Assembly (NCBI GenBank): GCA_017446355.1
Contig: JAFSQZ010000099.1
Location: 1 to 17,440, forward strand
DNA: 17,440 nucleotides
Reading direction: 5' to 3'
Origin: Neisseriaceae bacterium
GTDB lineage: Bacteria; Pseudomonadota; Gammaproteobacteria; Burkholderiales; Neisseriaceae
Shown here one piece after another: positions 6,311 to 13,023 of the stretch (positions are counted from its first letter, which is position 1; the number at the start of each line of letters is the position of its first letter). The notes beneath the pieces are model-generated. The model saw only the letters and a program-made list of their open reading frames with translations. It made no database searches and was not told the origin of the DNA. The position numbers were made by a program, and so were the translations under genes.

Positions 6311-8713
6311 TTAAGATTCAGCACGCATCAATACTCTGCGTTTGTTATCGGCTTCTGCAGCAGAAACAACACCCGCATCTTCCAAGTCTTGCATCAAGTT
6401 TGCTGCACGGTTATAACCAATGCGCAAATGGCGTTGCAAAGAAGAAATAGATGCTTTTTGTGAGCTTAAAACAAATTGCATCGCTTGGTCAAACAATTCG
6501 TCTTTGCTACCGTTTTGCGATTCAGGATTGATAAAAGTATTGGTTTCTTGTTCGGCAACACCATTTAATAAACCGTCCACATATTCTGGTTCGCCTTGTG
6601 ATTTGACAAACTGCGCCACTTGCAAAACTTCATCATCGCTGACAAACGCGCCTTGTAGACGTATGGGGTCAACAACGCCTGGACGTAAAAACAGTGAATC
6701 GCCTTGACCGAGCAAATCTTCTGCACCACGTTGGTCTAAAATGGTGCGACTATCAATTGGGCTGGCAACGGTAAACGCCATACGAGTTGGCACATTGGCT
6801 TTGATTAAGCCTGTAATCACGTCCACGCTTGGGCGTTGTGTGGCAATGATTAAGTGAATACCTGCGGCGCGGGCTTTTTGTGCCAAACGTGCGATGGGTT
6901 GTTCCACCGCTTTTTTTGCCGACATCATTAAATCCGCTAATTCATCAATAATCACCACAATATAAGGCAATTTTTCCAAAGGTTCAGGCTCATCAGGATT
7001 TAAACTAAATGGGTTATAAATCGGTTTATTTTCTGCTTGCGCTGCCTGAATTTTTTCATTGTAGCTGACCAAATTGCGGACGCGAACGTGCGACAATAAA
7101 CGATAGCGTTTTTCCATTTCAGCCACACACCAATTCAACGCATTACCCGCTTCACGCATATCGGTAACCACTGGACACAGCAAATGCCCAATGCCTTCGT
7201 ATACCGATAATTCCAACATTTTCGGGTCAATCATAATCATACGCACTTCTTCTGGCGTGGCTTTAAACAATAGCGACATAATCATTGCGTTCACGCCCAC
7301 GGATTTGCCCGAACCTGTCATACCACCGACCAATAAATGTGGCATTTTTGCTAAATCGCCTACAATTGGTGAACCTGCAATATCTTTACCCAGTGCAACC
7401 GTTAGTTTTGAGGCTGCCTGAACAAATACTTCGGAAGTGAAAATTTCTTGTAACAAGACTTCTTGACGATGCTCATTGGGTACTTCAATGCCCATTGTGT
7501 TTTTACCTGCGATGGTTTCCACAATGCGTACCGCTGGCATAGACATTGCACGCGCTAAATCACGGCTTAAACTCATTACTTGACTGCCTTTTACGCCTTT
7601 TGCCAATTCAATTTCAAAACGCGTAATCACAGGACCTGTTTGCGCACTGACCACGTTTACTTCAATGCCAAACTCTGCCAATTTGGTTTCAATTAAATCG
7701 GCGCAACGTTGTAAATCTTCATTGCTGGCTGTGGGTTGTTGTGCTTTGGGTTGACGCAAATAAGAAACATCAGGCAGCTGATAACTGCCATCATCATTTT
7801 TTTGTGCAATTATGCTAGGTGTTTTGGGTTTGGTTTTGGGTTTGCTTTGATGGGTTTCTGCTTTTGTGTCAGTTGCAGAAGTTACTTTTAATTTACGACG
7901 ATTGCTATTATTCTCACGTGTTTGAAGTAATAATGTTTTTTCTTTATTTTCTTTAACTGGTTCTTGATTTTGTGTATTTTCTTCATCGTCCAATATCTTG
8001 TGATACAATTTTTTCACACTTCCTTCTAAACCACTCCCTATCCATTCTACGAAGTTTGCCCACGAAATTTGCACCACAAATGTAATGGCCAATAAAGCCA
8101 TTACTAAAACCAAAAACTGTCCTAAAACACTACCTAAAAATTGAGTAATGCTGCCTGAAAGCAAAGAACCAATCCAACCGCCTGCACCTAATGGCAAACG
8201 TTCTTTTAAAGCGTCGCCAAACACAAAAAATTCCAACATTGGACTGGTTAAAAGCAACAATATCACACCAGCCGTTGCCAAGAAGCCGTGATAAGGCACA
8301 TCATTACGATGCATCAATAAACGCAGTTGACGATACCAAAAAATCACCAACGCAAAGACAATCCACCAAGCGGAGTAACCAAATAAATAATAAGCAATAT
8401 CTGAAAGATAGGCACCCAGTATACCGCCCCAATTGCTTATATTTTCACGCACGCCTACGCTACGCGACCACGATGGATCGCGCATATCAAACTGCCAAAG
8501 TGAAAGTGCAAAATACAGCGTTGCCAATACGCCTACTAACCATTTGGTGTTGTCCATTACACGTTGAAAATAGTCGTTGTAATTGGGCATATCCATTGCA
8601 GGTGCAATGGCTTTTGGCGGTGTCATCGTTTTTGTTGCTTTTTTGGGATGACTTCGTGCTGATTTCGGTTGACTAGGCTTTATCGTTGGTTTTTTGGTAG
8701 AATTCAAAAACAT
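6311..8713 (-). CDS. ftsK: DNA translocase FtsK
   Basis: About 800 residues from the ATG at 8713. FtsK is a septum-bound DNA pump that clears chromosome ends and activates XerCD at dif. After a basic, proline-rich N-terminus come hydrophobic segments at about 57-75, 102-131, 147-168 and 198-219, the expected four membrane helices. A charged linker (about 240-330) leads to the RecA-like motor with Walker A GMTGSGKSVG (464-473) and Walker B VVIIDELAD (586-594). The C-terminal winged-helix gamma domain (about 735-800, SSLQRHLRIGYNRAANLM) reads KOPS/FRS-like polar DNA motifs. The frame can be extended 12 bases to a TTG at 8725. I prefer the ATG because the -10 box at 8743-8748 puts transcription start near 8736, and neither start has a clear ribosome site. 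It is followed by fdx and divergent from apbC. Confidence 0.96.
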   Translation of the reverse strand: MFLNSTKKPTIKPSQPKSARSHPKKATKTMTPPKAIAPAMDMPNYNDYFQRVMDNTKWLVGVLATLYFALSLWQFDMRDPSWSRSVGVRENISNWGGILGAYLSDIAYYLFGYSAWWIVFALVIFWYRQLRLLMHRNDVPYHGFLATAGVILLLLTSPMLEFFVFGDALKERLPLGAGGWIGSLLSGSITQFLGSVLGQFLVLVMALLAITFVVQISWANFVEWIGSGLEGSVKKLYHKILDDEENTQNQEPVKENKEKTLLLQTRENNSNRRKLKVTSATDTKAETHQSKPKTKPKTPSIIAQKNDDGSYQLPDVSYLRQPKAQQPTASNEDLQRCADLIETKLAEFGIEVNVVSAQTGPVITRFEIELAKGVKGSQVMSLSRDLARAMSMPAVRIVETIAGKNTMGIEVPNEHRQEVLLQEIFTSEVFVQAASKLTVALGKDIAGSPIVGDLAKMPHLLVGGMTGSGKSVGVNAMIMSLLFKATPEEVRMIMIDPKMLELSVYEGIGHLLCPVVTDMREAGNALNWCVAEMEKRYRLLSHVRVRNLVSYNEKIQAAQAENKPIYNPFSLNPDEPEPLEKLPYIVVIIDELADLMMSAKKAVEQPIARLAQKARAAGIHLIIATQRPSVDVITGLIKANVPTRMAFTVASPIDSRTILDQRGAEDLLGQGDSLFLRPGVVDPIRLQGAFVSDDEVLQVAQFVKSQGEPEYVDGLLNGVAEQETNTFINPESQNGSKDELFDQAMQFVLSSQKASISSLQRHLRIGYNRAANLMQDLEDAGVVSAAEADNKRRVLMRAES

Positions 8714-8729
8714 AATGCGAAACAATAAA

Positions 8730-8775
8730 TAAAAAACATCGTATTATAACAACTTTACTTATTTCAACACACCAC
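8730..8775 (-). promoter_or_regulatory. ftsK promoter, sharing its -10 with a possible apbC promoter
   Basis: The minus strand carries an extended -10, TGTTATAAT (hexamer 8743-8748). The same bases read TATTAT on the plus strand (8742-8747), a plausible -10 for apbC that would start about 44 bases before its ATG. The -35 elements are poor on both strands. Overlapping -10 boxes would couple or exclude transcription of the two divergent genes. Confidence 0.5.
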
Positions 8776-8797
8776 CTAACTAAAATAGGACACCATT

Positions 8798-9850
8798 ATG
8801 TCTCATTCATTTGCACATCTACCCTTGCCCAATTGTCAAGAAACGCTTGCCAGTTTAAATGCAGTAAAAAGTGTAAAACAACAATCAGGCTGCCTGAATG
8901 TTGTGTTGTCGTTTCCTTTTCCAGCACAACATTTACACGATTACTTTCAGGCAGCCATCAGTCAAGAAACGCAACAAAATGTACAACTGACTATTGAACA
9001 CAATATTCTCACGCATAAAGTTCAAACAGGCGTAGAAACCATTAAAGGTGTTAAAAACATTATTGCGATTGCATCAGGCAAAGGAGGTGTTGGCAAGTCC
9101 ACCACCACCGCTAATCTCGCACAATCTTTACAAAAAATGGGCGCACGTGTGGGCGTTTTGGACGCAGATTTATATGGTCCTAGTCAACCCATTATGCTGG
9201 GCGTTGCAGACCAGCAGCCTGAATCGCGTGAACAGAATATGTTGCCCGTTATCAACCAAGATGGCATACAAATTATGTCCATTGGTTTTTTGGTACAGCC
9301 TGAACAAGCTATTGTTTGGCGTGGTGCAATGATTGTGAAAGCACTGCATCAATTACTGTTTCAAACCGAATGGGATAATTTAGATTATTTATTGATTGAC
9401 TTGCCACCTGGCACTGGCGATGTTCAACTGACTTTGGCGCAAAAAATACCTGTAACAGGCGCGATTATTGTTACCACGCCACAAGACATTGCGCTTTTAG
9501 ATGCCAAAAAAGCCATTGATATGTTTGACAAAGTGAATATTCCTATTTTAGGCGTGATAGAAAATATGTCTATTTACGTGTGCAGTCATTGTGGACACGC
9601 TGAACATTTATTTGGTCAAGATGGTGGCAAACAATTAGCGCAAACGTTGAATGTACCATTATTGGCACAACTGCCTTTATCATTACCGATTCGTGAGGCG
9701 ATGGATAAAGGCGAAGTGGCGCAATTGCACACGCAACAAGCATTTATTGCCGATTTGTATCAACAAGCAGCTTTTCAGGCTGCCTTAACCATCGCCAAAA
9801 TGGGAAGGGATTACAGTCATCGTTTCGGTAAAATTATGGTGCAATCTTAA
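8798..9850 (+). CDS. apbC: Iron-sulfur cluster carrier protein ApbC/Mrp
   Basis: 350 residues. It is a P-loop ATPase of the Mrp/NBP35 family that carries and transfers Fe-S clusters in the cytoplasm. An N-terminal MIP18-like (DUF59) region of about 80 residues is followed by the deviant Walker A GKGGVGKST (94-102). LDADLYGPSQP (121-131), DLPPGTGD and the C-terminal CSHC pair (Cys262, Cys265), which binds the bridging cluster, then follow. An AGGAC site lies a few bases before the ATG. Two DUS or near-DUS copies (8885-8898, 8946-8956) fall within the codons of the N-terminal domain, where sequence constraint is weaker, and a third lies near the 3' end (9773-9783). It stands opposite ftsK and ends at a DUS-pair terminator. 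Together with fdx it gives two Fe-S genes on either side of ftsK. Confidence 0.95.
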   Translation: MSHSFAHLPLPNCQETLASLNAVKSVKQQSGCLNVVLSFPFPAQHLHDYFQAAISQETQQNVQLTIEHNILTHKVQTGVETIKGVKNIIAIASGKGGVGKSTTTANLAQSLQKMGARVGVLDADLYGPSQPIMLGVADQQPESREQNMLPVINQDGIQIMSIGFLVQPEQAIVWRGAMIVKALHQLLFQTEWDNLDYLLIDLPPGTGDVQLTLAQKIPVTGAIIVTTPQDIALLDAKKAIDMFDKVNIPILGVIENMSIYVCSHCGHAEHLFGQDGGKQLAQTLNVPLLAQLPLSLPIREAMDKGEVAQLHTQQAFIADLYQQAAFQAALTIAKMGRDYSHRFGKIMVQS

Positions 9851-9899
9851 TCCTTAAAGAAACACCTGAAAAATTCAGAATGACGAGTTCTACAAAGGT

Positions 9900-9951
9900 T
9901 TCAGGCTGCCTGAAAAACATTTTTAAGGTTTCAGGCAGCCTGAATTTTTTT
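9900..9951 (+). terminator. Terminator made of an inverted DUS pair, after apbC
   Basis: TTCAGGCTGCCTGAA (9900-9914) and its exact inverse TTCAGGCAGCCTGAA (9930-9944) form a 15-bp stem, extended by nearby bases, and are followed by a run of T. It serves apbC; A-rich bases within and before the stem could allow weaker action on the other strand. Confidence 0.85.
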
Positions 9952-9997
9952 ATTATTCATTATTGATATTGATGCGTGCTTACTTATTTATACACAC

Positions 9998-10066
9998 CAA
10001 AACGAAGTTTTGACGAAATCAAAAAAAAGTTTCTGCGAGCCACAAGGCGAAGGTAAAACGAAGTTT
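9998..10066. repeat. Short repeats downstream of the kinase gene
   Basis: AAAACGAAGTTT occurs at 9999-10010 and again at 10055-10066. The first copy sits in a perfect dyad CAAAAC-GAA-GTTTTG (9998-10012). Read on the minus strand it follows the kinase stop, so the dyad may help end that transcript, but no strong U tract follows. The stretch between the copies (A8 then TTTCTGCGAGCC) is not recognised. Confidence 0.5.
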
Positions 10067-10075
10067 GTGAAATTT

Positions 10076-11473
10076 TTACGCGGACTTTTTAATATAGGTT
10101 TTGGGCAACACAAAACTCATTTTTAAACCGTTGGGCTGAACATTTTCAGCGATGATTTTGCCTTGATGTTGTTCAATAATGTATTTGGTAATCGCTAAAC
10201 CTAAACCTGTTCCGCTACTGTTGCCACTACTGTCTGCACGGTAAAACGCTGTGAAAATATGTGCCAATTGTTCTTCTTTAATACCTGGACCATTGTCGGT
10301 TACGTCAATACGTAAGTTTTTACGATCTTCATACATTTTGACATCAATCGTGCTGCCTGAAGGACTGTATTTCATAGCATTGCGAATGACGTTATCAAAT
10401 GCGCGGTATAAGTAACTTTCATTGCCATCAAAACGATTATTATCGTTCATTCCTTGAATCGTTAAATTCAAGGTTTGTTGATTTTGTTGGGCAATTTCTT
10501 GACATTCGTCTACCAGTTGTGCCAATAACGACACAATGGTTAATGGTTCTTTATTTAATGGTGCGTTGGACGTTTCTAAACGCGATAAAGTCAAAAGTTC
10601 ACCCACCAAATTATCCATACGGTTCACTTCGCTTTCTAAACGTGATAAATACTCTGCTTGTTTATCAGGACGCGCTTGAAGTAAACCCAAAATGGCTTGA
10701 ATACGTGCTAATGGTGAGCGCATTTCGTGAGAAACGTGATGCAATAAGTGGCGTTCTCTTGCCATCAGTTTTTGTAATTGTGCCGCCATTTTGTCAAATT
10801 GCCCACCCAAAACCGCTAATTCATCTTTACGTTCACTTAATTGCTGCGATACGCGTGCATCTAAATCGCCTTTTGCTAAACGGTTCATACCGTTTTCTAA
10901 AATTTTAATGGGGTGTGCAATATTGGCGGCAATTAAATAGGCTAATAGTAAACCGACAATTAACACTGTTCCCAATACAATAAATTCATGCCAAACAGGA
11001 GCAATCGGTAAACCTGGAATAATTAAACCCGTTTGAAAAGTGAGCGCACGTTCTTGGTCAAAATGCCGAACGAAAAAAAGATATTCTTTTTTAAAAGGGT
11101 CTGTGTACAACAAAGTTCGTGAAGAATCATTGTGTGTAAGCGCGTAATTATAGGCGTAACGAATTTCCGCTTCTGAAACATTGCGATCCAAAATATCTTC
11201 GTATTCACCGTCTTCTTCAATTTCAATCAACACAATATTGTTGGCAATAGGATTGGAACGAAGACGTTTAAAATAAGCTTCTGTGGCTTCTTCACCTTGT
11301 GTTTGAAACACAATTTGCGCATTGGTCAGCAAGCTGGTTTCTATCGCACGTTGCTGTTCACTGTATTTGCGATTGAAATTATCGCGCACCATTGCAAACA
11401 CGAAACTGGCGACCATCATGGTACACAGAATCACCAAGCAAAAAATCAGAAAAATACGTTGAAAAAGTTTCAT
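10076..11473 (-). CDS. Sensor histidine kinase, CpxA/EnvZ-like
   Basis: 465 residues from the ATG at 11473. It is a membrane sensor kinase that would phosphorylate a response regulator. It has transmembrane helix 1 (about 7-28), a periplasmic sensor region (about 30-160) and helix 2 (about 164-184). A HAMP domain (about 185-240) and the H-box HHVSHEMRSPLARIQ (phospho-His249) follow, then the N-box (Asn361, Asn365), G1 DNGPG (393-397), F-box FTAFYR and G2 GTGLGL (421-426). The layout and the H-box sequence resemble CpxA, and MisS in Neisseria. The frame opens 30 bases earlier at a TTG (11503), but that codon lies directly after a TATAAT at 11505-11510, so it would be outside or at the very edge of the transcript. 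Unusually, no response regulator gene adjoins it: apbC converges on one side and lysC is terminated on the other. Confidence 0.9.
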   Translation of the reverse strand: MKLFQRIFLIFCLVILCTMMVASFVFAMVRDNFNRKYSEQQRAIETSLLTNAQIVFQTQGEEATEAYFKRLRSNPIANNIVLIEIEEDGEYEDILDRNVSEAEIRYAYNYALTHNDSSRTLLYTDPFKKEYLFFVRHFDQERALTFQTGLIIPGLPIAPVWHEFIVLGTVLIVGLLLAYLIAANIAHPIKILENGMNRLAKGDLDARVSQQLSERKDELAVLGGQFDKMAAQLQKLMARERHLLHHVSHEMRSPLARIQAILGLLQARPDKQAEYLSRLESEVNRMDNLVGELLTLSRLETSNAPLNKEPLTIVSLLAQLVDECQEIAQQNQQTLNLTIQGMNDNNRFDGNESYLYRAFDNVIRNAMKYSPSGSTIDVKMYEDRKNLRIDVTDNGPGIKEEQLAHIFTAFYRADSSGNSSGTGLGLAITKYIIEQHQGKIIAENVQPNGLKMSFVLPKTYIKKSA

Positions 11474-11489
11474 AGGAAGTAAAAATAAA

Positions 11490-11535
11490 ATGAAAAGTGG
11501 CAAGATTATAGCGGAAAAAGCTGGAAAAAATGTTT
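11490..11535 (-). promoter_or_regulatory. Probable promoter of the histidine kinase gene
   Basis: TATAAT on the minus strand at 11505-11510 predicts a start near 11497 and a leader of about 24 bases to the ATG at 11473. No good -35 is seen at 16-18 bases. The rest of 11540-11620 shows nothing I recognise. Confidence 0.45.
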
Positions 11536-11623
11536 TTCATTACTTCATTATTGATTACAAAACAGTGAAAAACAAATAGGCACATCAATCATCATATTGT
11601 TGTTGGCATTGTTTTAAACGATA

Positions 11624-11665
11624 AAAAAGGCTGCCTGAAAGAATATTTTTTCAGGCAGCCTTTTT
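11624..11665 (-). terminator. lysC terminator built from an inverted DUS pair
   Basis: AAAAAGGCTGCCTGAAA (11624-11640) and TTTCAGGCAGCCTTTTT (11649-11665) are exact inverses, giving a 17-bp stem with an eight-base loop. On the minus strand the stem ends in a U tract. It begins 10 bases after the lysC stop. The A/T flanks on both sides would let it work in both directions. Confidence 0.93.
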
Positions 11666-11675
11666 GGTAAAGAGT

Positions 11676-12899
11676 TTACGCTTTATCTAAACCAAATTCT
11701 TTGTGTAAGACACGTGTTGCCAATTCCATATATTTTTCATCAATCAAAACAGAAACTTTGATTTCAGAAGTAGAAATCATTTGGATATTGATGTTATCAG
11801 CGGCTAATGCGCGGAACATTTGCGCGGCAATGCCAACATGTGAGCGCATACCTAAACCAACAATAGATACTTTGCATACACTGTCATCACCGCTGATTTC
11901 AATCGCACCGATACTGTCGCGCAAACCTTCTAATAATCTGATGGTTTGTGTGTAGTCATTGCGTGGAACAGTGAAAGAGAAATCGGTTGTGCCTTCGCTG
12001 CCTGCACTTTGAATAATCATATCTACTTCAATGTTGGCATCAGCAACTGCACCTAAAATTTGGTAGGCAATGCCAGGTTTGTCTGGAACGCCACGTACGT
12101 TGACGCGTGCTTGGTTTTTATCAAAGGCAATGCCTGATACTGCTGCTTTTTCCATATTTTCATCTTCCTCAAAGGTAATCAATGTGCCTTCGCCGTTTTC
12201 TTCTAAACTGCTTAACACGCGTAGGCGAACGCGGTATTTTCCTGCAAATTCAACCGAACGAATTTGTAACACTTTTGAACCAAGACTGGCTAGCTCCAAC
12301 ATTTCGTCAAAGGTGATGGTGTCCATTCGGCGTGCTTCTGGCACAACGCGTGGGTCGGTGCTGTAAACGCCATCAACGTCTGTATAAATTTGACATTCAT
12401 CTGCTTTTAAGGCAGCCGCAAGGGCAACGGCAGAAGTGTCAGAACCACCACGACCGAGTGTGGAAACGTTGCCATCAGCAGTTACGCCTTGAAAACCTGC
12501 TACGATAACAACGCGACCGTCTTGCAAATCGGCACGCATTTTGGCATCGTCAATGTTTTCAATACGTGCTTTATTGTGTGCGTTATCGGTGCGTACAGCA
12601 ACTTGCCAGCCTGTGTAGCTTCGTGCATCTACGCCGATGTCTTTTAATGCCATCGCCAAAAGACCAATGGTAACTTGTTCGCCTGTGGCAAGTACCACGT
12701 CTAATTCGCGTGGGTCAGGGATTTCTTGCATTTCATGAGCCAAAGCAACCAGTCGGTTGGTTTCGCCACTCATGGCGGAAACAACTACGACTACGTCATG
12801 CCCTTGTGCGCGTGTTTTGGCAACGCGTTTGGCAACATTTTTAATGCGTTCTGGTGAACCGACTGATGTGCCACCATATTTTTGAACGATAAGAGCCAT
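11676..12899 (-). CDS. lysC: Aspartate kinase
   Basis: 407 residues from the ATG at 12899, the usual length for this class. It phosphorylates aspartate, the first step toward lysine, threonine, methionine and diaminopimelate. The kinase domain holds KYGGTS (7-12) and the substrate- and ATP-binding stretch STLGRGGSDTSAVALAAAL (146-164). DVDGVYSTDPR (174-184) follows. Two ACT regulatory domains (about 266-335 and 345-405, starting NVRGVPDKPG and VSIVGLGMRSHVG) imply feedback inhibition by lysine and/or threonine. The frame can be extended to a TTG at 12926, but a -10 box at 12945-12950 and the normal family start, ALIVQKYGGTS, favour 12899. The leader is then only about 38 bases, too short for a lysine riboswitch. 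It is transcribed alone, between two DUS-pair terminators. Confidence 0.96.
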   Translation of the reverse strand: MALIVQKYGGTSVGSPERIKNVAKRVAKTRAQGHDVVVVVSAMSGETNRLVALAHEMQEIPDPRELDVVLATGEQVTIGLLAMALKDIGVDARSYTGWQVAVRTDNAHNKARIENIDDAKMRADLQDGRVVIVAGFQGVTADGNVSTLGRGGSDTSAVALAAALKADECQIYTDVDGVYSTDPRVVPEARRMDTITFDEMLELASLGSKVLQIRSVEFAGKYRVRLRVLSSLEENGEGTLITFEEDENMEKAAVSGIAFDKNQARVNVRGVPDKPGIAYQILGAVADANIEVDMIIQSAGSEGTTDFSFTVPRNDYTQTIRLLEGLRDSIGAIEISGDDSVCKVSIVGLGMRSHVGIAAQMFRALAADNINIQMISTSEIKVSVLIDEKYMELATRVLHKEFGLDKA

Positions 12900-12937
12900 A
12901 ATGTGCTTTCTTGTTTGTGTGGTCAATCAAAAAAAAT

Positions 12938-12975
12938 ACGTTAAATTATAGCATTTTTTTGTGTGGATAAAAAAA
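12938..12975 (-). promoter_or_regulatory. lysC promoter, extended -10
   Basis: The minus strand reads TGCTATAAT (hexamer 12945-12950), an extended -10 element, 45 bases upstream of the chosen ATG. The -35 region is only T-rich (TTTTTA at 17-base spacing). Confidence 0.55.
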
Positions 12976-12982
12976 GCTTTAA

Positions 12983-13011
12983 GGCTGCCTGAAAGAGATT
13001 TTTCAGGCAGC
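12983..13011 (-). terminator. tkt terminator built from an inverted DUS pair
   Basis: GCTGCCTGAAA (12984-12994) pairs with TTTCAGGCAGC (13001-13011) around a six-base loop. On the minus strand the stem is followed by TTAAAGCTTTTTTT. It lies just after the tkt stop and upstream of the lysC promoter. Confidence 0.85.
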
Positions 13012-13023
13012 TTCGCTGATGGT

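Noticed and set aside
8191..8676. 161-codon open frame on the plus strand
   Set aside because: Antisense to the FtsK membrane domain; composition is that of a shadow frame.
10399..10908. 169-codon open frame on the plus strand
   Set aside because: It is antisense to the conserved HAMP and kinase-core part of the sensor kinase and resembles no protein.
12900..12950. Lysine riboswitch upstream of lysC
   Set aside because: The -10 box leaves a leader of only about 38 bases, far too short for the lysine aptamer.
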